Shown here in pieces: positions 35,370-46,428 of a stretch of 64,000 bases of DNA (positions within the stretch are counted from its first letter, which is position 1; each line of letters opens with the position of its first letter). The DNA comes from Aquarana catesbeiana (Eukaryota > Chordata > Amphibia > Anura > Ranidae). The DNA lies in assembly GCF_042186555.1 (NCBI RefSeq), contig NC_133328.1:336344539-336408538 (forward strand), read 5' to 3'. The notes beneath the pieces are model-generated. The model was given only the letters and a program-made list of their open reading frames with translations. It searched no databases and was not told the origin of the DNA. A program made the position numbers and the translations under genes.

Positions 35370-36165
35370 ATTAGGGCTATTGTGTAACTACAGACAACTT
35401 TTACACATCTCCTGAACTTTATGAGTTCCTTTTGCAGAACAAAACGGATGCCTATGGAACCGTTAGGGCTAACCGGTGTGACATGCCACCAATCTTTGGC
35501 AATAAGAAGCTCAAGACTGGAGAAATGGTTGCCTGGCAGAAAGGCAAAATGATTGCACTGCGATGGCGTGACAAAAAAGATGTGTGCCTAATGGGTAAAA
35601 TCCATAAAACCTCCACTTTCATGGTACACACAAAAGGTGGGAAAGACATCATGAAGCCACAAGTAGTGATAGACTACAACAACACCATGGGAGGTGTTGA
35701 CAGAGCTGACCAAGAAATTACATTCTATTCAGCAATGAGAAAACAACAAAAAAGTACTACAAGAAGATCTTTATGCATCTTCTTGAGCAATGCTTGTGGA
35801 ATACCTACATTCTGCTAAAAAAAAAAAAAAAAAAAAGAGTGAAAAGCCTGTGGTTCATGCTGGCTTTATTTGTAAAGTTGCCAAACTGCTCTTTCTGAAC
35901 CACCAAACACCAATGGCTGTGAATAGAGCTGAATGTAGTGCTGCTGGCAATGTCAACCCGGAACACCTGACTGATCGTCACTTCATGGACTACATCCCAC
36001 CAACCGAGAAAAAGTCAGCACCCACAAGGATGTGGGTGGTTAGTTGCTCAAAGCATGATGACAGTGAAAAGAAAATCTGAAAGGAAACCAGGTTCCATTG
36101 TCCTGATTGTAACGTATGACTTTGTGCAGTCCCATGTTTCAAAATGTATCATACCCAAGATGTTT
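35370..36165 (+). pseudogene. piggyBac transposase, C-terminal part
   Basis: The reading runs from TTDNFYTSPELYEFLLQNKT through YGTVRANRCDMP, GEMVAWQKGKMIALRWRDKK and KPQVVIDYNNTMGGVDRADQ, the end of the DDD catalytic domain of piggyBac transposases. After a poly-A tract with frameshift at about 35,818, the frame 35,790-36,080 continues. A degraded Cys-rich tail follows (CPDCNV, LCAVPCFKMYHTQ) beyond a stop at about 36,078. The N-terminal half is absent. It might relate to the TTAA-flanked MITEs here, but terminal sequences were not matched. Confidence 0.8.
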
Positions 36166-36428
36166 ACTGAAGCAATATGACTTGTTTGGACAAATGTCAG
36201 TCTTTTTGATTTGATTATATTATTGACTAAAATGTATTGAATAACATTTATTATTATTATATTATTATTTGATATTATTTATAGTTATTTATTATATTAT
36301 AATTTATGATTTTGTGTTTCAAACTTTATCATACCCAGAATGTCTACTAGACTCTTGTTTGGACAGATTTAAGTGAGTTATTCCTAAGAATTACAGGCCT
36401 ACAATATAAAACACCTAATTTTCATGCA

Positions 36429-36746
36429 TTGTACCACTTTCAGCATAAAAAATCTGACATGATCATACTGCCAGGGAGGTTAACAGAATTCTTCATGCAA
36501 GCTACCCCTACCAGTTCTATCATTTCCTTGTCATCTCCTCCCTCATCTACAACTCCTGATGACCTTGCTGGTAACTCCATTGATGACACTGATGACCCTG
36601 CTGGTAACTCCAATGAGGACACCGATGTCCCTGCTTTTAACTCCAATGATGACACTGATGGCCCTGCTGGAAAATTAAATTTCAATTTTAATGATGGCAC
36701 TGATGACCCTGAAGCACTATCACCCTTTGAAGCATTTGATGACTAA
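36429..36746 (+). other. Open frame with acidic repeats, unknown
   Basis: A 105-codon frame ends in four DDTDDPAGNSN-type repeats encoded by ~45-bp DNA repeats, and then EAFDD. It follows the piggyBac fragment by about 260 bp. I do not recognise a family. It could be the tail of another transposase (a hairpin terminus lies at 36,960-37,040) or chance. An ATTAAA (about 36,864) lies downstream. Confidence 0.3.
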
Positions 36747-36957
36747 AATGTTTCTCTAAATGTCTACTGTATATGTTCACTTTTTGGACACTGTACATCA
36801 TTGTATCCTGTACAGTACAGTATTTTTGCTGTTTATATTTGTGTGTTCTGTACTTCTGCAAATTAAAACAACACTATTTCATTGGAGTTTTGTGTCTATA
36901 CCTTTTTTTCAGAATACAGTACAGTACAGTAGTTAGGAATGCTTAAAATATTGATTA

Positions 36958-37040
36958 TTTGTGGCTCCTCATTTAATGACCAATTTAACGACCTGGTCGC
37001 TGGAGCGGAACCCGGTCGTTAAGTGAGGAGTACCTGTACT
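36958..37040. repeat. Hairpin CTCCTCATTTAATGACC...GGTCGTTAAGTGAGGAG
   Basis: An inverted repeat resembling a DNA transposon terminus. It is preceded by TACAGTACAG words and followed by TACCTGTACT. No partner terminus was found. Confidence 0.5.
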
Positions 37041-37894
37041 TGATATGTTTTTTTTTTCATTATAAATCAGTGGAATAATCACATGGCATACTAAGCAGTA
37101 AGTGCATCCCTATGCAATGTTATTAATTTTCCTAACAAATTGTATGCACTCAAAAAGAATCCCTCTAAAAAAAACAGCATAACTGCGGACCACTCTTACC
37201 TTTGGATACACTAATGTACATTACTCAACAATTGCAACAAAAATTAAAGCCTGAAAGGTAAAGGACTGCTCAGTAAGGTTACACAAAAGCATATCAACTA
37301 CTACTAAATAGAATGTGGAAAACTTTATAATATTTGAAAGAATATTCTTTGGTATACATGTCAAAAATGGAATGCTTTGGTCAACACAGCTAATTTTACA
37401 TCGGCGTGTTAAACTTTGCAGCAGTAGATCAGTGGGGAGTGAGGAAGGTGGTCATAAATCAAGGTGCCATGATAAACATTTTTTGCTTATGAACACTGGA
37501 CAAATGGCTACTAGCAGCAAGTGGGAATGAAAGCTAAGACTAAAAATACATTACTTTTGATTGGAGAAAAAGAATCAGGATTAGAAAATGGTAGGAAAAG
37601 AGAACTTTCCTTTTTTTTTTTGCAGTTGCATGGATTAGATGTTGCAACAGGGAACACAAAATGTTGCTTAGCCATCAAATCTTTTCACATTTGTGCTGAT
37701 AAATGTGGGCTTTTTAAAGTCTAATAATTCAGCCCACTCTCTTATTCTATGTGGTACATCATACCAAAACCTGAAAAGTTTTTTTCCTCATGCTGCTTTT
37801 ACCAAGGATTAGTGTGCTGATCACTTTTGTTTGAAGTATTCTTACACCCTAAACATAAAATATAAAATATAAAACTGGTTGTGTTAGAGGCAAT
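37041..37894. other. Non-coding stretch, no gene seen
   Basis: Short open frames without domains; no element ends recognised. Confidence 0.4.
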
Positions 37895-38190
37895 GAGGTT
37901 GATTTACTAAAGGCAAATAGACTGTTTTACAAAGGAAGTTGTACTTTGCAAAATAATTTTCTCCAGTGATTAGTCAATGAGGTGGATCTCTACTGGCTTC
38001 TATCATTTAATCATTTGTAAGCAAAAATGCTGTTTTTTTTTAAATTTTCCTTTTATGTGCTCCACTGCATTGGGTATTTTTGCAAAGTGAAATGTCATCA
38101 CATTCACTAAGCTCTTGGGAAAAATTACATTGCACAGTACAACTTCTCTTGCAATGTGAAAAACCTATTTGCTATTAGTAAATCAACACT
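37895..38190. mobile_element. MITE, 1,766 family
   Basis: GGTTGATTTACTAAAGGCAA then ATAGACTG on the left, and CTATTTGCTATTAGTAAATC then AACAC on the right. More diverged than the copy at 1,766. Confidence 0.7.
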
Positions 38191-39320
38191 AATGGTTCTG
38201 CTACACAAGACATATGAATATTAGGAGCAGTGTTACTAAAACCTCAGTTAGGATGAAGAAGGTTGTTTATTTAAGATATGCAGCAGCACTTAGAAAGTTA
38301 TTGTCAAACCTGGTGTTTATTGTAGCGATGGCTACAAAGAAACTTTCTCCATATTAAAGCTGAGGCTATTATTGTAAGTTTTATCCTTAAATTGAGGCTA
38401 CATTATGTATACAATGGGATAAAATATTATTCAACTGTAGCCAGAATGTGAAAGACAAAATTGTTTGTTGCTGATGGAATATAATATTTACATTTGGTGC
38501 AAAAGAAAGTGGCATAAATTTGTCTTGTTTTTACTAAAATAAACAAAAAAAATTAATTCTGTCTCTTGTGGCTGGAATTAGATATAACTAAAGAGAAAAA
38601 GTGCCACAGTGCTGTGCAAAAAATTTCTTCAAAACGTGTAAGCAATCTTCAAACAAGGTGCTCCAGTGCTCCACCACCTTTGCTACACCAGAGAACTCTC
38701 CAGATAACTATGACCGCCCGCTACAGGTAAGTCATGTCTAGCAAGTTGTTATCAAAGGATCCACAATGGCTCTGGTATTCTTCCACTCTCACTATCCCCA
38801 GGGAGTTACTCCACCTCTGTATGCTTTATCCAGCAATTCTCTCACCGGGCTCACTCAGACATCATATGAAAGAACAAGGGGGGACAAGGGTATAAAACCT
38901 TACATTTTTTTTTTTAATTAAAAGCTCAATATACCTACTCACATATAATGGTGCTACACCTTGCACCAAGGAGTATACACAATAAAGCACTCTAAAATCC
39001 ACTGCAGTGTGTTTGGCAGTAAATCAGCTATTAGTTTGTGAATACCACTCTAACTTGCTGCTTCTTGTTTGGTCCCGAGTGTACCAGATGTCACATCAGG
39101 GTGTAGATTGCATGATGATATTACTTCCAGTAATGCCTCGACATGTTTTGTCACAAGGACATTCCTAATATAATAATTACATTTGCTGCAAAAAGAAAGT
39201 GGCATAAATTTGTCTTGTTTTTACCAAAATAAAAAAAAACCTGAATTCTATCTCTTGTGGCTAGAATTAGCTATAGATTTGTCTGTTGGAGATGGAATAA
39301 AAGTGATACAAACTGGTCTA
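38191..39320. repeat. Diverged ~115-bp repeats, hAT insertion site
   Basis: AGAAAGTGGCATAAATTTGT and TCTTGTGGCTGGAATTAG occur at about 38,503 and again at about 39,196. Similar phrases (GTGGCACAATTTTG, TTTTGTGGCTAGAACATG) continue after the hAT element at 46,505-46,880. Between 38,583 and 39,168 lies an unrelated insert with CCTCGACATGTTTTGTCACA. Confidence 0.5.
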
Positions 39321-40379
39321 TAGGGATGAGCCGAACACCCCCCCGGATCGGTTCGCACCAGAACCTGTGGATGGACCGAAAATTTGTACGAACGTTAAAA
39401 CCCCATTAACGTCTATGGGACTCGAACGTTCAAAATCAAAAGTGCTCATTTTAAAGGCTAATTTGCATGGTATTGTCCTAAAAAGGGTTTGGGGATCTGG
39501 GTCCTGCCCCAGGGGACATGTATCAATGCAAAAAAAACTTTTAAAAACGGACGTTTTTTCGGGAGCAGTGATTTTAATGATGCTTAAAGTAAAAAAAAAA
39601 GTGAAATATTCCTTTAGATATCGTACCTGGGGGGTGTCTATAGTATGCCTGTAAAGTGGCGTGTGATTCCCGTGCTTAGAACAGTCCCTGCACAAAATGT
39701 AATTTTTAAAGGAAAAAAAGTCATTTAAAACTGCTTGCGGCTTTAATGTAATGTCGGGTCCGGGCAATATGGATGAAAATCAGTGAGACAAACGGCATGG
39801 GTACCCCCAAGTCCATTACCAGGCCCTTTGGGTCTTGTATGGATATTAAAGGGAACACCGAACCCAAATTAAAAAAGGAAACCGCAGTATACAGGCTCTG
39901 TACTCTGAACAGCAGTATACAGGCGGTGCAAACAAGACAGGGACTGTAGGTTTGTTGTTAAGTAGAATCTGTTTGTAATTTTGAACTGGTACATTTTTAA
40001 CGTGTTTAGCTCAAGCCAAAAAATCTATTTTAAGCTTTTTGGAAAACATAGGGAAGGGTTATCACCCCTGTGACATTTGTTTTGCTGTCTGTGCTCCTCT
40101 TCAGAAGATTTCACCTCACGTTTTGTCCCAATGACAAATGTTTTTTGAGAATGTGGGGTTTTTTGTGAAACAAGGATTGGTGATAAAGCATCAGTGGAAA
40201 GGAGAAATGTTTTTCCCATATTAACTCTTACAGGAGAGAATTTCCCTTCCTAGGGGTAGATTTCATCTCACTTCCTGTTGTTTCCTTCCTTTTGCAAGTA
40301 GGAGTCGTTTGTAAGTTGGATGTTTGAAAGTAGGGGCCTGCCCTATATACTCAGCAGACATTTGGGCCTTAGGTGTTGT

Positions 40380-41080
40380 TGTGGCCACAACACTGTAAGC
40401 CCTCACAGGGCCCTGCTGTGAAATATTAGATCAAGATCAAGAATTGTAATTACATGCCCCTGTTGAACAGGGGCAGAAATATTGGGCCTTTGGTGGTGGT
40501 GGTGGTGGTGGTGCTGGTGCCACAACACTGTAAGTCCTCACTCGCTCTTGGTGGGCGCAGAAATGGGCCCTGCTGTGAAATATTAGATCAAGAATTCTAA
40601 TTACACGCCCCTGTTGAACAGGGGCTGAAAAATTGGGCCTTAGGCACTGGTGCCACAACACTGCAACCCCTCACAGATACTCTAGTTGGAACACAGGAAC
40701 GAGTCCTGCTGCAAAGTATTGCATCAAAAATTGTAATTACACACCCCTGTGAAACAGGGGCTGAAAAATTGGGCCTTAGGCACTGGTGCTGGTGCCACAA
40801 CACTGCAACCCCTCACAGATACTCTATCTGGAATGCAGAAATGAGCCCTGCTGCAAAGTATTGCATTAAAAATTGTAATTACACGCCCCTGTTAAACAGG
40901 GGCTGAAAAATTAGGCCTTAGGCACTGGTGCTGGTGCCACAACACTGCAACCCCTCACAGATACTCTAGTTGGAACGCAGGAATGAGCCCTGCTGCAAAG
41001 TATTGCATTAAAATTTTAATTACATGCCCCTGTTAAACAGGGCCTGAAAAATTGGGCCTTAGGCACTGGTGGCGGCGCCC
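40380..41080. repeat. Tandem repeat of about 150 bp in the hAT 3' region
   Basis: Four to five units share GCCACAACACTG, CCCTCACAGATACTCTAGTT, GAGCCCTGCTGCAAAGTATT and CCCCTGTTAAACAGGGGCTG. The first unit contains a (GGT)n run near 40,495. It is downstream of the transposase in element orientation. Confidence 0.85.
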
Positions 41081-41150
41081 AGAACCAAAAATGTTCTTAC
41101 AAGCTATCAGCATGATCATTGAGGAGGAAGAGGATAATTACTCAGGATAG

Positions 41151-43976
41151 TCACTTAGCATCAGCATAGGCAGTCTTTGAAGGGATCTGAGATTTAAAAA
41201 AAAAATATTCGGTTACATCAGCATCAGGTGCTTGGTAGCTGGTGGTGATCCAAGACTGATTCATTTTTTTGAAGGTCAGTCTATCGACCAAGTCGGTGGA
41301 CAGATGCACACTGTGATCAGTTACAAAGCCTCCAGCAGCACTGAATGTGCGTTCCGAAAGAACGCTGGATACAGGACAGGCCAGTAGCTCAATTGCATAC
41401 TGTGCAAGCTCTGCCCAGTGATCCATCCTCAAGACCCAGTAACCCAGAAGAGTTTCGGTGGGAAAGGTGTCCAAGTCAGATCTTGCCCCTAGATATTCCT
41501 ACACCATGTAAAACAGATGCTGGTGATGGTTGCAGGAACTGATCATACCTTGGGGCTGCGGACTAAAAAATTGTCTGAACGCATCGGTCAGATGGCCACC
41601 TTCTCCACCGCTCCTTCTTTGACTGACCGAGGCCTCAGCGACACGTTGTCCAGAAACAGGAGTTTGCAACCTTCCAGTCTCTGGGAACGCATTGCACAGA
41701 CATTTCTGCAAGGCCTCCCGAAGATGTTTTATCCTCTGCACCCTCTGCAACGGCAAGATAAGGTCTGCAACCTTACCCTTGTAACGTGGATCAAGGAGGG
41801 TTGCCAGCCAGTATTGGCCCTTCTCCTTGATACCACGAATACGAGGATCCTTACGCAGGCTTTGCAGGATCAGGGAGGCCATGCAGCGTAGGTTTGCTGA
41901 GGCATTCGGTCCGGAGTCCTCTGGGTCACTAAGGACGACATGGTCCTCAGCCACCTCCTCCCAGCCACGTACAAGTCCATGTGTTTCTTGGGACTGATCC
42001 CTTAAAGACTGCTGCTGATGCTGAGTGCCAGGCTCCACCTCCATACTGACACAATCCTCCTCCTCGTCCTCTTCCTGTGTGATCGGTGGGCACGCAGGAA
42101 CACTGTCTGGATACAGGGGGCCTTAAAAGCTAAGGAAGTCCTCCTCTTCCTGCCTCTGTTCTGCCTCAAGTGCCCTGTCCATTATTCCATGCAGCGTGTG
42201 CTCCAACAGGTGGACAAGGGGGACAGTGTCACTGATGCATGCACTGTCACTGCTCACCATCCTCGTGGCCTCCTCAAATGGTGACAGGACAGTGCATGCA
42301 TCCCTGATCTTGGCCCACTGACGTGGGGAAAAAAAACCAAGCTCCCCTGACCCTGTCCTGGTGCCATAGTCGCACAGGTACTCATTGATGGACCTCTTCT
42401 GCATGTGCAGCCGCTGCAGCATGGCCAACGTTGAGTTCCACCTGGTGGGCATGTCACAGATTAGGTGGTTCTTGTGCAGGTTAAACTCCTTTTGGAGGTC
42501 TGCCAGCCGAGCACTGCCAACACTCTGCCCCTGCAGAGCTGACAGAACCTCTGCCCCAGTGTGGCTCCTGTCCCCCAAGCACACCAGCTCAAGCACCGCA
42601 TGGCATCTTTTGGCCTGCATACTTGCGTAGCCCCTTGAACGGCTACGGAGCACCGCTGGTTCCAAGGACAAAGCACAGGAAGAGGCCATGGAGGAAGAAG
42701 AAGAGGAGGGGGTGGAGGAGAGAGGTGTGTCACAATCATTAGTAGTGGAATTTTGGAGGCGTGGTGGCGGAACAACCTCCAACACTACTGCACCTTGTCC
42801 TGCATCCTTCCCAGCTGCCAGCAGAGTCACCCAATGTGCTGTGAAACTTAGGTAATGTCCCTGTCCATGCCTGCTGGACCATGAGTCAGCGGTAATATGC
42901 ACCTTACCGCTGACTGCCCTGTCCAGCGAGGCATGGACATTGCCTTCCACATGCCGGTAGAGAGCTGAAATCGCCTTCCGTGAGAAAGAGTGGCGTTTGG
43001 GTACCTGCCAGTGAGGAACCACACATTCCACAAACTCACGGAAGGGGGCAGAGTCTACCAACTGAAAAGGCAGCAGTTGAAGTGCTAGCAATTTTGCCAA
43101 GCTAGCATTCAACCGCTGGGCATGTGGATGGCTGGGAGCGAACTTCTTTCGGCGGTGCGGCAGCTGGGGCAGGGAAATTTGCCTGGTACAATCTGACATT
43201 GGTGTACCAAAAGCAGACTGCCCACAAGTACTTGGCTGTGACACACCTAATTCTACAACTTCATTCCTCTTAGTGCAGGTCTCAGAGAGGACTGAAAGTA
43301 TAGTGGGGTTGGAGATCTCAGCTGATGAGGAGCAAGGAGAGGTCCTCTTTGTTCTTTGGTGTGGGTCTTTTAGATGCGCTTGCCAACGAACTGCATGGCA
43401 GGTCAACATATGTCTGGTCAAGCATGTGGTGCCCAAGCGGGAGATGTTTTGGCCACACGAGATACGATTGAGACATATGTTGCAAATAGCAGCGGTGCGA
43501 TCTGATGCACTCGTCTCAAAAAAGGCCCACACCAAAGAACTTTTGGAATAACGCGCAGAGACAGCAGCGCCCTGCACATGCGGAGCTTTGGGGTGTGATG
43601 CAATCAGTGTGCTGCCCTTAGGCTGGCCCCTGGAGGGCATCTTGCCTCGTTGGTGATGTGCCTCCTCCTCTTCTTCCTCTCTCCTATCATGCACCCACAT
43701 TGAGTTAGTGACCTCATCATCCCCTCCCTCCTCATCACTGGAGCAAACCTGGCAGTATGCTGCAGCAGGGCGAGCATGACTGCCAGATTGCTGTCCTTCT
43801 TGGGCACACCTTCTGTCTGTGCTCACGTTACTGCCTTCATCTAGCTCAGTATCATCATCAGAGCCTTCTAAACGCTGGGCATCCTCCTGGAGCATGTACC
43901 CAACACTGTGGTCAAACAGTTCGAGGGACTCCTCAGGAGGACATGGTGGGGCTAGGGAAGGAGTCACTGATGCCAT
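41151..43976 (-). pseudogene. hAT transposase (ZBED type) with two in-frame stops
   Basis: One frame of 942 codons is interrupted only by TAA (42,123-42,125) and TAG (41,499-41,501). Residues about 150-194 form a BED zinc finger (C165, C168, H189, H194). The hAT catalytic domain follows, with HITADSWSSRHGQGHYLSF and D364 as the first acidic residue, then CDMPTRWNSTLAML. After the stops come SLRKDPRIRGIKEKGQYWLA with LLDPRYKGK, and the C-terminal dimerisation block CPVSSVLSERTFSAAGGFVT. No frameshift is seen within this frame, so the copy is recent or was under selection until recently. Product would bind the element ends and cut and paste it. Confidence 0.9.
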
Positions 43977-44194
43977 TGAGCCAAGGGAATAGGCCGCATT
44001 GCTTTGCCAGACAAAGTACCCTGAGCATTAGTGAGAGAGGATGAGGAGGACGGCTTGGTCATCCACTCGACCAAGTCTTCCGCATGTTGTGGCTCAACAC
44101 GGCCAGCTGCCGAAAAAAAGGCCAAGCATGTCCCATGGCCATGTGCTGATGAGGATGCACCGTCTCCATGACCAACACTGTTGACTCTAGACAC
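43964..44194 (-). pseudogene. Likely N-terminal part of the hAT transposase, other frame
   Basis: A 76-codon frame (EDLVEWMTKPSSSSSLTNAQ) overlaps the beginning of the main transposase frame by 13 bp but is out of phase. The composition (Ser-rich, before a BED finger) fits an N-terminal extension that was separated by an indel near 43,970. Alternatively it is an upstream exon piece. Confidence 0.45.
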
Positions 44195-44284
44195 AGAGCC
44201 TGCTTGCCCTCTTTTATTGGCTTGTGACTGCCTCTCCTTGTTGGCCTTCCAGACATACTAATGGCTTGTAGCTGCACTAAGCTG

Positions 44285-44285
<1 letters not shown>

Positions 44286-44331
<46 letters not shown>
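44286..44331. repeat. (TA)n microsatellite
   Basis: Pure AT dinucleotide run in the hAT 5' non-coding region. Confidence 0.95.
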
Positions 44332-44332
<1 letters not shown>

Positions 44333-44389
44333 TGATACTGCAGCTAGCAAAATCAACTGCCTGCCTGTAGTATGAGAACACCACCAACC

Positions 44390-45870
44390 TTCTACAGGTA
44401 GCTTTAGCTGAACACTGTGCAGAGGTCGCACTACACTAACGTGTAAATAATTTAGCTGCCTGCAGTAGTAATAGGATCAGGAAAACACCACCAACCTTCT
44501 ACAGGTAGCTTTAGCTGAACACTGTGCAGAGCTCGCACTACACTAACCTGTAGTTTTAGCTGAACACTGTGAGGAGGACGCACTACACTAACTTGTAGCT
44601 TTAGCTGAACACTGTTCAGAGGACGCACTTCACTAACTTATAGCTTTAGCTGAACACTGTGCAGAGGTCACACTACACTAACTTGTAGTTTTAGCTGAAC
44701 ACTGTGAGGAGGATGCACTACACTAACTTGTAGCTTTAGCTGAACACTGTGCAGAGGTCGCACTACACTAACTTGTAGTTTTAGCTGAACACTGTGAGGA
44801 GGACGCACTACACTAACTTGTAGCTTTAGCTGAACACTGTGAGGAGGACGCACTACCCTAACTTGTAGCTTTAGCTGAACACTGTGCAGAGGTCACACTA
44901 AACTAACTTGTAGCTTTAGCTGAACACTATGCAGAGCTCGCACTATACTAACTTGTAGTTTTAGCTGAACACTGTGAGGAAGACGCACTACACTAACTTG
45001 TAGCTTTAGCTGGACACTGTTCAGAGGACGCACTTCACTAACTTGTAGCTTTAGCTGAACACTGTGCAGAGGTCGCTGTACACTAACTTGTAGTTTTAGC
45101 TGAACACTGTGAGGAGGACGCACTACACTAACTTGTAGCTTTAGCTGAACACTGTGAGGAGGACGCACTACCTTAACTTGTAGCTTTAGCTGAACACTGT
45201 GCAGAGGTCACACTAAACTAACTTGTAGCTTTAGCTGAACACTGTGCAGAGGTCGCACTACACTAACTTGTAGTTTTAGCTGAACACTGTGAGGAGGATG
45301 CACTACACTAACTTGTAGCTTTAGCTGAACACTGTGCAGAGGTTGCACTACACGAACTTGTAGTTTTATCTGAACACTGTGAGGAGGACGCACTACACTA
45401 ACTTGTAGCTTTAGCTGAACACTGTGAGGTGGACGCACTACCCTAACTTGTAGCTTTAGCTGAACACTGTGCAGAGGTCACACTAAACTAACTTGTAGAT
45501 TTAGTTGAACACTGTGAGGAGTATGCACTACACTAACTTGTAGCTTTAGCTGAACACTGTGCAGAGGTTGCACTACACTAACTTGTAGTTTTATCTGAAC
45601 ACTGTGAGGAGGACGCACTACACTAACTTGTAGCTTTAGCTGAACACTGTGAGGAGGACACACTACCCTAACTTGTAGCTTTAGCTGAACACTGTGCAGA
45701 GGTCACACTAAACTAACTTGTAGCTTTAGTTGAACACTGTGAGGAGGACGCACTACACTAACTTGTAGTTTTAGCTGAACACTGTGCAGAGGTCACACTA
45801 AACTAACTTGTAGATTTAACTGAACACTGTGAGGAGGAAGCACTACACTAACTGTAAATAGTCTAGCTGC
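44390..45870. repeat. 45-bp minisatellite inside the hAT element
   Basis: About 30 units of 45 bp share CACTAACTTGTAGCTTTAGC, TGAACACTGTG and either CAGAGGTCGCACTA or AGGAGGACGCACTA, so two variants alternate. Because 45 is divisible by three, it yields open frames with a 15-residue period on the minus strand. These are not genes. The array sits between promoter and transposase in the element. Confidence 0.95.
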
Positions 45871-46117
45871 CTGACTGTGGTACTAATAGGATCAAAAGAA
45901 CACCAGCAATTTTCTTCAGGTAGCTGTAAATACTGTAACAAGACAAGCCTGCCTGTCAGTAGGAAGATAACAGGAACGGATACACAATACACTGTAAGTG
46001 CAGCTAACTCACTGACTGTCCTGCCTAATCTATCTAACTTAAATCATATGACACTGTCTCTCTGTCTATCTCTTTCAACACCGGAACACACACTACACAG
46101 GGCCGCCATGCAGGCGG

Positions 46118-46127
46118 CTTTATATAG
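46118..46127 (-). promoter_or_regulatory. TATA box of the hAT transposase promoter
   Basis: On the minus strand CTATATAAAG is followed by a GC-rich start region (GCCGCCTGCATGGCGGCCCT). It lies about 300 bp inside the right terminus and upstream of the transposase. Two hairpins with ATTGGCCAA / TTGGCCAAT arms (46,157-46,196 and 46,217-46,261) lie just upstream and supply CCAAT motifs. Confidence 0.6.
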
Positions 46128-46428
46128 TGTGGAGCGTGTACTAAATCCCCTGAGCCATAATTGGCCAAAGCCTCCTTGGCTTTGGCCAATTACGGCTCTC
46201 TGTTCAGACGGCACTGTGATTGGCCAAGCATGTGGGTCATAGTGCATGCTTGGCCAATCATCAGCCAGCAATGCACTGCAATGCCGCAGTGAATTATGGG
46301 CCGTGACGCGCCACACGAATTTGGCGCGAACTGCCCATATCATTCACAATTTGGCGAACGGGCGAACAGACGATGTTCGATGCGAACATGGGTTCGACTC
46401 GAACACGAAGCTCATCCCTACTGGTCTA

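Larger units (their letters stand above)
39321..46420 (-). mobile_element. Complete 7.1-kb hAT transposon
   Basis: The termini TAGGGATGAG and CTCATCCCTA are inverted, and an exact 8-bp target duplication CTGGTCTA (39,313-39,320 and 46,421-46,428) proves the boundaries. It encodes a ZBED-type hAT transposase on the minus strand and carries internal tandem repeats (40,380-41,080; 44,500-45,870) and a TA tract. Its left subterminal 500 bp is shared with the foldback derivative at 15,326-17,290. Confidence 0.95.

Noticed and set aside
44668..45663. Series of minus-strand ORFs with 15-residue repeats (HSVQLKLQVS)
   Set aside because: They are translations of the 45-bp minisatellite; the unit length divisible by three keeps frames open. 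No start context or domain.
44390..45870. Possible CRISPR-like array
   Set aside because: Units are contiguous with no unique spacers, and the genome is clearly animal.
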